The notes beneath the pieces are model-generated. The model saw only the letters and a program-made list of their open reading frames with translations, was not told the origin of the DNA and searched no databases. From Roseibacillus sp. (GTDB lineage: Bacteria > Verrucomicrobiota > Verrucomicrobiia > Verrucomicrobiales > Akkermansiaceae), in the NCBI GenBank assembly GCA_002729275.1, contig PBTP01000046.1:58083-69315 (forward strand): a DNA stretch of 11,233 nt, in the 5' to 3' direction. Shown here piece by piece: positions 1 through 7,695 of the stretch (its first letter is position 1; every line of letters starts with the position of its first letter). The position numbers and the translations under genes are program-made.

Positions 1-527
1 TTGAATCCGGTCTGGACTCGCAACCTGATGGAGTCGAGGAAGAGCCGGCGGCGGACCAAGAGGATGGAATCAGTCTCGAATCAGCAGATGAGGAAGCGAA
101 ATTCGAGGAGGTAGAACAGGATGTTCAGCTGGATGCGGGTTCGAATATAAGGATGCGGGTCAAGGAACTTCCGCATCCGGAGGAACCAGATAGCGAGGAG
201 CGAGTGCCGGATGAGGTGCCGGCTCTGGTTTCCGAGGAGGTCTCCGATTCCGGCTTCGCGGAGGCGGTTCCTAGTTTGGCGGAGACGGGGCAATCACTTG
301 ACTTAGAGGACGATGATGCATTTTTTGCGGAAACTGGTCCGGCGGGTGGACCAGTCCCTATCAAGGTAGAGTCTTTAGAGGAAATCCAGGCTTCTGCCAA
401 AGCGAAGCGCCCACAGGGTGAATTGGCTCTGGATGGTGGTCCCAAGGGAAAGTTTGAGGGGGAAGACCCCAATCTTATTGAGGGCGAAGATCTCGATATT
501 CCGCCCTTTCTCCGGAAGAAGAAATAG
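1..527 (+). CDS. ftsZ: Cell division protein FtsZ, C-terminal linker and tail only (5' partial)
   Basis: The reading frame that begins at base 3 is open from the window edge to the TAG at 525-527, giving 174 residues. The last residues, GEDLDIPPFLRKKK, match the conserved FtsZ C-terminal peptide (E. coli has LDIPAFLR), which binds FtsA, ZipA and other division partners; the KKK tail corresponds to the variable basic end. Everything before it is low-complexity, Glu/Asp/Pro/Ser/Ala-rich sequence with about 49 acidic residues by my count, as expected for the disordered linker between the tubulin-like GTPase core and the tail. None of the core (for example the GGGTGTG loop) lies in the window, so the identification rests on the tail peptide and linker character. 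FtsZ polymerises into the cytoplasmic Z-ring that organises septation. No further division gene follows on this strand, so ftsZ probably ends its operon here. Confidence 0.83.
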   Translation, partial: ESGLDSQPDGVEEEPAADQEDGISLESADEEAKFEEVEQDVQLDAGSNIRMRVKELPHPEEPDSEERVPDEVPALVSEEVSDSGFAEAVPSLAETGQSLDLEDDDAFFAETGPAGGPVPIKVESLEEIQASAKAKRPQGELALDGGPKGKFEGEDPNLIEGEDLDIPPFLRKKK

Positions 528-560
528 GCTCAGAAAGGCTAGGCGTTTTTTGGCCGGTCT

Positions 561-1766
561 TTATGGGAGAAGGCAGTCCCCATCTACGATCTCCCATGGA
601 AGTCCCCGGTTGGCAAGCCGGCTCAGCAGTGGAGCTGTGGGAAGATCCTCAGGCACCCAGACGCCAGGTTTGTTCCAGTCGGTATGGGGGGAGAGGAGGA
701 GCTCAGCTGCAACAACGGGGGGAACACCTGCGGTGTAGCTGACTGCATGAGATCCAGTTTCTAGAAAAGCTTCCCGGTGATCACAGAGATTGTAGAGATA
801 CCGACTTACCTCCCTCCCGTCCTCGATGCCGCGAGCGAGGCAGCCAATATTCGTTTTGCCGATGTAGTCCGGACCAAGGGTGGCAGGGTCAGGCAAGGTT
901 TTGCTGAGAAATTCGAGGGGCACGATTGAAATGCCTTCATGCTCCACGGTATCCATGGAAAGGAGGCCAGTTTCCGAGAGGATCCTGATATGTTGAAGGT
1001 AATCTTCCGATAGCCCCATCCAGAATTGCGCTTTCTCAAGTCCACCAATCCTCGCAACAAGTGTCTCCAGCTCCTCGTGATAGAGGCGAGTGAGTCGGCA
1101 TAATCCGAGCTCTGGAAGGACGAACGACTTGCTTGTATTGAAGGCAGGTTCTTCATTCCATTGTCCACTCTCCCACCAGAGTGACGGCTGAGTGACTTCC
1201 TGAAGGTTTGTCAGTGGGTTGAAGTTTGTTGCGAAGGGAAGATTGTGGGATCCTCCGTTATAGTCGATGATGTCGATGCTTTGGATTTGCTCGAATGTTC
1301 CTGCCAAGTGAGCTGCGAAGGCATTAGTTACCCCGGGATCGAAGCCGATAGAGAGAAGTGCGGTAAGTCCTGCGGCCTTAAAGCGATCGTGGTAGGCGAG
1401 TTGCCAGCGGTAGGCGAATAGCTCGTAAGTGCCAGGAACAGGTTCAGGAGCTGAGGTGTCAATATAATGCGCTCCGGCCTCAAGGCATGCATCCATGATC
1501 GGCATGTTTTGCTCTGGGAGGGCTGCGTTGATAACGATCGAAGCGGCTTGGCCAGTGATCAGCCTGGCGATCGAAACACGATCACTGGCGTCGATTTGGG
1601 CTGTAGTCACAGGAAAGTCTGCTTTTACCCGCTCCGCTATTTTCTCGCATTTTTCAAGGGTGCGACTGGCTATACAGAGAGAGGAGAAGGTGTCCGGCTG
1701 CTGGGCGGCTTTGACCGCGATTACGTTCGCAACACCACCCGCGCCAATAAGAAGAATACGGGCCAT
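561..1766 (-). CDS. Carboxynorspermidine/carboxyspermidine dehydrogenase (saccharopine dehydrogenase family)
   Basis: This 401-residue cytoplasmic oxidoreductase is full length for its family. The enzyme condenses L-aspartate semialdehyde with a diamine (putrescine or 1,3-diaminopropane), using NADPH, to give carboxyspermidine or carboxynorspermidine, which NspC then decarboxylates. The N-terminal Rossmann loop is GAGGVAN (residues 8-14), followed by IASRTLEKC (32-40). The family-typical stretch GFDPGV (141-146), FATNFNP (178-184), the Trp-rich segment near 197-203, FWMG (248-251) and SYTAGVP (343-349) match carboxynorspermidine synthase better than lysine-pathway saccharopine dehydrogenase. 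The ATG at 1764-1766 sits directly before the Rossmann strand, which supports this start; no Shine-Dalgarno precedes it. The gene is convergent with ftsZ (33-base gap) and divergent from typA. Its usual partner nspC is not in the window, so whether the product is spermidine or norspermidine cannot be told. Confidence 0.87.
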   Translation of the reverse strand: MARILLIGAGGVANVIAVKAAQQPDTFSSLCIASRTLEKCEKIAERVKADFPVTTAQIDASDRVSIARLITGQAASIVINAALPEQNMPIMDACLEAGAHYIDTSAPEPVPGTYELFAYRWQLAYHDRFKAAGLTALLSIGFDPGVTNAFAAHLAGTFEQIQSIDIIDYNGGSHNLPFATNFNPLTNLQEVTQPSLWWESGQWNEEPAFNTSKSFVLPELGLCRLTRLYHEELETLVARIGGLEKAQFWMGLSEDYLQHIRILSETGLLSMDTVEHEGISIVPLEFLSKTLPDPATLGPDYIGKTNIGCLARGIEDGREVSRYLYNLCDHREAFLETGSHAVSYTAGVPPVVAAELLLSPHTDWNKPGVWVPEDLPTAPLLSRLANRGLPWEIVDGDCLLP

Positions 1767-1925
1767 GGGGTAAGACTCAGAGGGGTGAACGAGGAGGCAA
1801 GCAAGAAGTGTATCCGATTTGATGACTCAAGCGCTTGCATTTGGGGAAATATTACGGAGTCTCCCGGCCTGCCGCGTTCAACCTGCAGCTAGTTTCCGGA
1901 GCTTCACCCTACCCGTATTGAATCC
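1767..1925. promoter_or_regulatory. Divergent intergenic region between the polyamine gene and typA
   Basis: This 159-base gap separates two genes transcribed away from each other, so promoters for both must lie in it or in the flanking coding ends. I see a TTGCAT hexamer at 1835-1840 but no convincing -10 box at 16-18 bases from it, and no matching pair on the other strand. Neither gene has a purine-rich ribosome-binding sequence in the last 20 bases before its ATG. The role is inferred from gene orientation; exact promoter positions are not assigned. Confidence 0.4.
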
Positions 1926-3740
1926 ATGACTGAGCATATTCGTAATATCGCGATCATCGCCCACGTAGACCACGGGAAGACAACGCTCGTTGATGAATTG
2001 CTGAAGGCGGGAGGAGTTGTCGAAGCCCATCAGAAACTTGAGGAGCGAGCCATGGATTCCATGGATCTGGAGCGAGAGAAAGGGATTACGATCAAATCGA
2101 AGAACACCGCAGTCAAGTGGGGAGATAAGACGATCAATATCGTAGATACGCCGGGTCATGCTGATTTTGGGGGAGAGGTAGAACGAGTGATGCGAATGGT
2201 TGACGGGGTATTACTGGTCGTCGACGCGTTTGAGGGTCCACAGGCACAGACCCGGTTTGTTCTCCGTAAAGCGCTGGCCGAGGGAATTCTTCCCATTCTT
2301 GTAATCAACAAGATTGATCGTGAAGCTGCCGATCCTCTGGGCGTGCAGGATCGTGTGCTTGAGTTGCTGATTGAGCTTGGGGCAACCGAAGACCAGTTTG
2401 AGGCTCCGGTTCTTTATGGAAGCGCAAAGGAGGGTTACTTCGTGACTGATCTCAGCGATGAGAACCGTAGTAGTGTTGATCCATTAATTGAGGTGATTCT
2501 GGAAAGAGTGCCTTCTCCGAAGGTGGACTCGGGAGCTCCTTTCCGGATGCTGGTCAGCAATATTGATTGGGACGATTATGTAGGACGTATCTCTTTAGGA
2601 CGAGTAGAGTCCGGAAAAGTGACCAAGGGTGACGCGCTCTGGTTGTTGCGGGAAGATGGAAGCCGGGTGCGTAGTAAGGTCACCAAGGTTTTCGAATATG
2701 CCAAACTGGGTACTCAGGATGCTGCCGTGGGTGAGGCTGGTAACATCATTGGCCTGGCGGGATTTGAGGATGTAGATATCGGGGAAACCCTTGCTGCGAG
2801 CGCGGAAGCAGAGCCTCTGCCCTTCGTTGCCATTGATCCGCCCACGGTCCAGATGCAATTTGCGGTCAATGATGGTCCCTTCGCAGGGCGAGATGGCAGG
2901 AATGTGACCTCCCGGGCGCTCTGGGATCGCCTGCAGAGGGAGATCAAGACCAATGTTTCGATTGAGGTAAGTGAGTCTGATCAGGCCGGGGTTTTTAATG
3001 TCGCAGCTCGGGGGGCCATGCAAATCGCCGTTCTGGTTGAAACTATGCGTCGTGAGGACTACGAGGTCCTTGTGTCTCGGCCAACTGTGATCACCCATCA
3101 TGAGAATGGAGTGGAAGTAGAGCCCTTTGAGACACTCTACCTTGAGCTGCCTGGAGATATGACAGGAGGGGTAATTCAGACTCTGGCTAACAGAAAGGGC
3201 GTAGTCGAGGTGATGGAACCTCGCGGGAGCATGAGCTATCTGGAAGTAATTATTCCGACCCGGGGGTTGATTGGTTTTGAGTTTGAACTCATGAACCTGA
3301 CGAGTGGTCACGGGGTCATGTCTCACCTGTTCAAGGAATATCGTTCGGTTGTGGGTAAAATTCGTGCCCGGGAACAGGGCTGCCTTGTCTCCATGTCGAC
3401 GGGGACAGCCATGGCATACTCTCTGGAGGGACTGGAGGAGAGGGGGCGCCTTTTTGTTGGGCCCTCAGATGAGGTTTATGAGGGGCAGATCGTTGGTGAG
3501 AATTCACGTTCAGGGGATCTGCCGGTGAATCCTACCAAGGCTAAAAATCTTACCAATCATCGCTCTGCAACAAAGACTATCGACGAAGGGTTGAGGCCTC
3601 CGATCAAGATGAGCCTGGAGAGGGCAATCGAATATATCGAACCGGATGAGTTCGTGGAGGCTACTCCAAACCTGATCCGGCTTCGAAAGCGTATTCTGTG
3701 CCCCCATGAGCGAAAGCGCAGTGAGAAGGCAGGTAGTTAG
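1926..3740 (+). CDS. typA: Ribosome-associated translational GTPase TypA/BipA
   Basis: The 604-residue protein has the normal length and domain order of TypA/BipA, an EF-G-like GTPase that binds the 70S ribosome and aids ribosome assembly and growth under stress or low temperature. The GTPase motifs are complete: P-loop AHVDHGKTT (12-20), the switch I segment around 45-58 with the typical EREKGITI, DTPGHADF (73-80), NKID (127-130) and GSAK (164-167). EF-G-like domains II, III and V follow, then the BipA-specific C-terminal domain with PTRGLIGF and, near the end, the ENSRSGDLPVN stretch, the KNLTNHR segment and the closing LIRLRKR. The ATG at 1926 begins right before the first beta strand, so the start is secure even though no Shine-Dalgarno is present. 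The gene stands alone on this strand and converges on the methionine synthase genes with an 18-base gap. Confidence 0.97.
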   Translation: MTEHIRNIAIIAHVDHGKTTLVDELLKAGGVVEAHQKLEERAMDSMDLEREKGITIKSKNTAVKWGDKTINIVDTPGHADFGGEVERVMRMVDGVLLVVDAFEGPQAQTRFVLRKALAEGILPILVINKIDREAADPLGVQDRVLELLIELGATEDQFEAPVLYGSAKEGYFVTDLSDENRSSVDPLIEVILERVPSPKVDSGAPFRMLVSNIDWDDYVGRISLGRVESGKVTKGDALWLLREDGSRVRSKVTKVFEYAKLGTQDAAVGEAGNIIGLAGFEDVDIGETLAASAEAEPLPFVAIDPPTVQMQFAVNDGPFAGRDGRNVTSRALWDRLQREIKTNVSIEVSESDQAGVFNVAARGAMQIAVLVETMRREDYEVLVSRPTVITHHENGVEVEPFETLYLELPGDMTGGVIQTLANRKGVVEVMEPRGSMSYLEVIIPTRGLIGFEFELMNLTSGHGVMSHLFKEYRSVVGKIRAREQGCLVSMSTGTAMAYSLEGLEERGRLFVGPSDEVYEGQIVGENSRSGDLPVNPTKAKNLTNHRSATKTIDEGLRPPIKMSLERAIEYIEPDEFVEATPNLIRLRKRILCPHERKRSEKAGS

Positions 3741-3758
3741 TGCAATACCTAACCCGGT

Positions 3759-6455
3759 CTAGGCTTCGTATCCCAACCAGGAACCCAGCCATTTTTCGCA
3801 CTCTGCCCTGCTCAGGCCCTTGCGCCGGGCGTAATCCTCAATCTGGTCCTCCTGCAGCGAATTGATGCCGAAGTAGCGGCTTTCCGGGTGGGAGAAGTAG
3901 AGTCCGCACACTGATGCTCCGGGGTGCATGGCATTTGATTCCGTCAGGGTAACCCCGGTTGCCTCGCTGGCCTCCAGCAAATCGAAGAGGAGAGGTTTTT
4001 CGGTGTGATCAGGCTGGGCGGGGTATCCCGGGGCAGGGCGAATGCCCCTGTAATTCTCGTGAATCAGTTCTTCCTGAGAAAACTGGTGAGGGCTCTCGAT
4101 AGACCATGCGACCCGGGCTCGGTGATGAAGTAGCTCGGCGAAGGCTTCGGCGCAGCGGTCAGCAAGGGCCTTGGCCATGATCGCCTGATAAGGATCATGC
4201 TGCTTTTCCAGATCCTCGGCCCACTCGTCAGCCCCATGAATTCCGACCACAAATCCTCCAAGGTAATCTCGCGTGGAGGTATCCCCACTGAGAAAGTCTG
4301 CAAGAGCGTAGTGGGGCTTGTCGCTGTCTTTCGCGATTTGTTGCCTTAAGCTGTGAAATCGGGTTCGCTCCATAGCTCGATCCTCATCGGTCCAAACGAC
4401 CAGATCATCCTCATCTGCGTTGGCAGGGAAAAACCCGAAGACTCCTTGTGCCTTGAGCAGGTTCTGCTCGATAATGGTCTCAAGCATTTCATGAGCCTCG
4501 AGGTAGAGTTTCCCTGCTTCCGCAGCCTGTTCCGGGTTCTGGGTCTTCAATATTTTTTCCTCATTTTTCCACACTCCCCGCAGTCCCCAGGCATGGAAGA
4601 AGGGCGACCAATCAATGTAGTTAGTGAGTTCCCTGATGGACTGGTGTCTGACTGCCCGAGTGCCAGTGAATTCGGGGACAGGAGGGTTATAGGTCTCCCA
4701 CCCACCGTGGAAGCGGTTTGCCCGTGCGTCTGCCAAAGAGATGGTCGGTTTGCGTTTGCCACCGCTGAAGGCGAGGCGATGCTTCTCCTGCCGAACCTCG
4801 TTTTCAGTCCTGAACTTTCCGCTCTGGTCTGGGCTGAGCAAGGCTGTGGTAACTGGCACGGATCTGGAGGCGTCAAGAACGTGGACTACGGAGCCGGAGT
4901 AAACCGGAGCGATCTTGATCGCAGTATGAGCGGCTGAAGTGGTGGCGCCCCCAATCAGAAGAGGGGTATTCATTTTTGTTCGCTCCATTTCAGAGGCCAC
5001 GTGAATCATTTCATCCAGAGAGGGAGTAATGAGCCCTGACAGGCCGATGATGTCCGCCTTGTGATCACGGGCTGCTGAAAGAATCTTTTCGCAGGAAACC
5101 ATGACGCCAAGGTCCTTAACGTCGAAACCATTACACGCGAGAACTACGCCGACGATGTTCTTGCCGATATCATGGACATCACCCTTTACGGTGGCCATGA
5201 CGATTCGTCCGGCGGAGCGCTGGTCGGGATTGGCAGCTTTATCCTCCTCCATGAAGGGCGTCAGCCAGGCCACAGCCTTTTTCATGACCCGAGCCGATTT
5301 TACAACCTGGGGGAGAAACATTTTTCCCTCTCCAAAGAGATCGCCCACGATAGACATGCCATCCATGAGGGGGCCTTCGATGACCTTCAAAGGGCGTCCA
5401 TACTTTTCCCGGGCCTCCTCGGTGTCAGGGTCGATGAATTCGGTAATGCCCTTCAAGAGGGCATATTCGAGGCGTTTTTCTACAGGGGCTTCTCTCCATC
5501 GTAAATCCACCTCCTGCTTTTTCCCTTCTTTCCCGATAAAATCTTCGGCGATCGAGAGGAGACGGTCGGTAGCGTCAGCGCGCCGATTCAGAATGACGTC
5601 CTCGACGCCCTCAAGCAGCTTGGGAGAAATCTCGTCGTAGACCTCGAGCATTCCTGCGTTGACAATTCCCATGTCCATTCCAGCGCGCGTGGCGTGAAAA
5701 AGAAATGCTGAGTGCATCGCCTCCCTCACAATGTTGTTGCCTCGGAAAGAGAAGGAGATGTTGGATACACCGCCGGAGACTCTGGCATGGGGAAGGTTCT
5801 CTTTAATCCACCGCGTTGCTTCAATGAAATCGACGGCGTAGTTGTTGTGCTCCTCAATACCAGTTGCGACCGTCAGAATATTGGGGTCAAAAATGATATC
5901 CTCAGGTGGGAAATTCACTCGGTCTACCAGGGTTCGATAGGCGCGCTCGCATATTCTGGTTTTGTCTTTATAGCCGGCGGCTTGGCCCTGCTCATCAAAT
6001 GCCATCACCACGACAGCTGCTCCGAAGCGGCGGATGATTCTGGCTTGTTCTATGAAACGCTCTTCTCCTTCCTTCAGGGAAATGGAATTTAGAATTCCTT
6101 TGCCTTGGAGGCACTTGAGTCCTGCCTCGAGAATCTCCCACTTCGATGAATCTATCATGAAGGGAACCCGTGCGACATCTGGTTCACCTTGGAGAAGATG
6201 AAGGAATCGAGTCATCATAGGTACTCCATCAATGAGTCCCTCATCGAAGCAGATATCAATTACGTTGGCGCCGTTGCTGACCTGTTGGCGAGCCACCTCA
6301 ACGGCCTCCTCGAGGCGGTCTTCCTTGATCAGTTTTCGAAAGCGGGGCGATCCCGCGACATTGGTCCTTTCGCCGATGACGAGAAAGTTTGACCCCGGTC
6401 CGTGTATGTAGGCGTCGGTGCCGCTAAGACAGAGGGGTAGGGATTCGGTTGTCAT
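3759..6455 (-). CDS. metH: Cobalamin-dependent methionine synthase, folate/B12/reactivation subunit of a split MetH
   Basis: This 898-residue protein aligns with E. coli MetH from just after its homocysteine domain to its end. In order it has a pterin-binding domain (about 20-290: [31 protein letters not shown]), the cobalamin cap helices (about 325-405), the Rossmann B12 domain with lower-axial-ligand motif GDVHDIG (425-431, His428 matching E. coli His759) and [13 protein letters not shown], and the SAM-dependent reactivation domain (about 565-898) with the binding loop RPAPGYP (806-812) and GYEA at the C-terminus. All key residues I can recognise are present. It moves the methyl group from 5-methyl-tetrahydrofolate to cob(I)alamin and on to homocysteine. 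The homocysteine-binding module is missing and is encoded by the gene just upstream, 20 bases away. An in-frame TAA 12 bases before the ATG fixes the upstream limit. It is probably co-transcribed with that gene. Confidence 0.95.
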   Translation of the reverse strand: MTTESLPLCLSGTDAYIHGPGSNFLVIGERTNVAGSPRFRKLIKEDRLEEAVEVARQQVSNGANVIDICFDEGLIDGVPMMTRFLHLLQGEPDVARVPFMIDSSKWEILEAGLKCLQGKGILNSISLKEGEERFIEQARIIRRFGAAVVVMAFDEQGQAAGYKDKTRICERAYRTLVDRVNFPPEDIIFDPNILTVATGIEEHNNYAVDFIEATRWIKENLPHARVSGGVSNISFSFRGNNIVREAMHSAFLFHATRAGMDMGIVNAGMLEVYDEISPKLLEGVEDVILNRRADATDRLLSIAEDFIGKEGKKQEVDLRWREAPVEKRLEYALLKGITEFIDPDTEEAREKYGRPLKVIEGPLMDGMSIVGDLFGEGKMFLPQVVKSARVMKKAVAWLTPFMEEDKAANPDQRSAGRIVMATVKGDVHDIGKNIVGVVLACNGFDVKDLGVMVSCEKILSAARDHKADIIGLSGLITPSLDEMIHVASEMERTKMNTPLLIGGATTSAAHTAIKIAPVYSGSVVHVLDASRSVPVTTALLSPDQSGKFRTENEVRQEKHRLAFSGGKRKPTISLADARANRFHGGWETYNPPVPEFTGTRAVRHQSIRELTNYIDWSPFFHAWGLRGVWKNEEKILKTQNPEQAAEAGKLYLEAHEMLETIIEQNLLKAQGVFGFFPANADEDDLVVWTDEDRAMERTRFHSLRQQIAKDSDKPHYALADFLSGDTSTRDYLGGFVVGIHGADEWAEDLEKQHDPYQAIMAKALADRCAEAFAELLHHRARVAWSIESPHQFSQEELIHENYRGIRPAPGYPAQPDHTEKPLLFDLLEASEATGVTLTESNAMHPGASVCGLYFSHPESRYFGINSLQEDQIEDYARRKGLSRAECEKWLGSWLGYEA

Positions 6456-6475
6456 CGCCCAGCGAGATTAATGAT

Positions 6476-7561
6476 TCAGGCCACGGGAATGCGTGGAGGA
6501 TGAGGTTTCACCGATTCAGCGATTGCGGCAATATGACTAGGAGTATTGCCGCAGCAGCCACCGGCTATGTTCAGTAGTCCAGACTCAGCGAATTCTCCCA
6601 TGTATTCAGCCATGTGATGAGGCTCCAGATCAAATCCGGTTGGAGCCAGAGGGTTGGGTAAGCCGGCATTTGGATAGCAGGAGGTGTAGCAATCAACAGA
6701 CTCCGCCAGCTCAGCGACGAATGGGCGAAGAACGTCCGGTCCCTCACAGCAGTTCAGTCCTACTGCGAATGGTTTAATATGACGGATTGCTATCCAGAGG
6801 GCCTCGATTCGTTGTGCCGAAATGAGAGTGGCTCCACCGCTTCCCACTGCTGCAGAGACAATGACGGGCAAGGAAGAACCGCGTTCCTCGAAGAGTTGTT
6901 GGATCGCAACCAAGGCAGCTTTCGCATTTAATGAGTCAAAGATCGTCTCGACCAGAAGAAGATCACATCCTCCTTCGACCAGCGATCTGGCCTGATGGAG
7001 ATAGCTGGCCTGCACCTGATCAAAAGTGACCGGGCGAAAGGAAGGGTCATCATGATCGGGGGCGTTGCTTAAAGAGAGGGTCAAGGGCCCGATTGTACCC
7101 GCGACAAAACGGGGTGTTCCGGTTTCTTCTGCAACACGATCTGCCTGCTCTCTGGCGATTCGGGTGCTATCGATATTGAGGTCTTCAACAAGGCTGCAGA
7201 GGAAATCGTCTTCGAGGATCTTCTGGAAGAATGCAGGATCCTTTCTTCCTCCCTGTTCGCGAGGGTCCTCGACGAAAAATTCTGCTTGGGACAGGGTCGT
7301 CGCAGAGAAGGTGTTGGTCTCGATTATATCCGAGCCTGCCTCAAGAAACCGCCGGTGGATGTCTGAGATGGTGTCAGGTTGCGTGAGGGAGAGAATATCT
7401 CCGTTGTTCAGCAAATCCTTCGGTGCATCAGCAAACCGCTCACCCCGGGCGCCTGATTCGGGAATCTTGTATTCCCGAATGGTGGTTCCCATTGCGCCAT
7501 CGAGCAGTGCGACTCGGGAGCGAAAGAGGTCATGGAGTTTGGCGGTTGGATCCGGTCGCAT
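6476..7561 (-). CDS. Homocysteine S-methyltransferase subunit of a split methionine synthase (MetH N-terminal module)
   Basis: This 361-residue protein corresponds to the N-terminal homocysteine-binding barrel of MetH. Visible family features are LLDGAMGTTI (19-28), ETNTFSATT (81-89), the VAGTIGPL segment (153-160), VETIFDSLNAKAA (204-216), and the zinc/homocysteine ligands Cys271 in GLNC and Cys336-Cys337 in GGCCGNTP. The C-terminal RIPVA equals the IPVA of E. coli MetH at the module boundary, after which the downstream gene resumes the alignment. Compared with E. coli there is an insert of roughly 20 residues near 95-122, and the usually strict DASGRTLSGQ motif is degenerate here (positions about 240-250 read GSGGATLISAQ). 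It should deliver zinc-activated homocysteine to the cobalamin subunit encoded 20 bases downstream. No Shine-Dalgarno precedes the ATG. A stand-alone SAM- or betaine-dependent methyltransferase is the less likely alternative. Confidence 0.9.
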   Translation of the reverse strand: MRPDPTAKLHDLFRSRVALLDGAMGTTIREYKIPESGARGERFADAPKDLLNNGDILSLTQPDTISDIHRRFLEAGSDIIETNTFSATTLSQAEFFVEDPREQGGRKDPAFFQKILEDDFLCSLVEDLNIDSTRIAREQADRVAEETGTPRFVAGTIGPLTLSLSNAPDHDDPSFRPVTFDQVQASYLHQARSLVEGGCDLLLVETIFDSLNAKAALVAIQQLFEERGSSLPVIVSAAVGSGGATLISAQRIEALWIAIRHIKPFAVGLNCCEGPDVLRPFVAELAESVDCYTSCYPNAGLPNPLAPTGFDLEPHHMAEYMGEFAESGLLNIAGGCCGNTPSHIAAIAESVKPHPPRIPVA

Positions 7562-7695
7562 CGCTACCGAAAGTTAGAATTCCGAGCCAGATATGCAAGA
7601 TACAAATCAACGAATCTCGATATGTTGATGCGTATTATTTGGCTAAAAAACTCGGTAATTGTTGCCCTAGGAGGTTCAGAGAATGCGGTGAGGCC
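7562..7695 (-). promoter_or_regulatory. A/T-richer upstream region of the split metH genes, with an inverted repeat
   Basis: This 134-base gap between the short-chain dehydrogenase stop and the first metH gene is visibly richer in A/T than the flanking genes and is the natural place for a metH promoter. It holds an inverted repeat, ATCAAC (7606-7611) and GTTGAT (7624-7629), separated by 12 bases and ending about 45 bases before the start codon, which could be a regulator site. I compared it by eye with SAM, SAH and cobalamin riboswitch cores and recognised none. No clear -35/-10 pair and no hairpin plus T-tract for the upstream operon stand out. The regulatory role is inferred from position. 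Confidence 0.35.

Noticed and set aside
528..560. Possible terminator between ftsZ and the polyamine gene (T-run at 546-551)
   Set aside because: The six T bases are not preceded by a stable inverted repeat; the best pairing is about 4 bp with an 11-base loop.
1467..1892. Plus-strand open frame running from inside the polyamine gene into the typA upstream region
   Set aside because: It is mostly antisense to a conserved enzyme, and its product shows no recognisable motif.
2595..3326. 243-residue open frame antisense to typA
   Set aside because: It lies entirely inside typA on the opposite strand, has no recognisable domain, and its composition is what reverse translation of a conserved GTPase gives.
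3748..3762. CCTA/TAGG inverted repeat between typA and metH
   Set aside because: A 4-bp stem with no T-tract on either strand is too weak to call a terminator.
4353..4937. 194-residue open frame antisense to the large metH subunit
   Set aside because: The overlapped strand encodes a well-conserved MetH reactivation/B12 region; the antisense product shows no family motif.
6456..6475. metH as a frameshifted pseudogene
   Set aside because: Both halves are intact, and separate stop codons close both frames at the junction, so a single indel or sequencing error would not rejoin them.
7562..7695. SAM, SAH or cobalamin riboswitch ahead of metH
   Set aside because: I looked for the known conserved cores and found none; the gap is also too short for a full cobalamin riboswitch plus expression platform.
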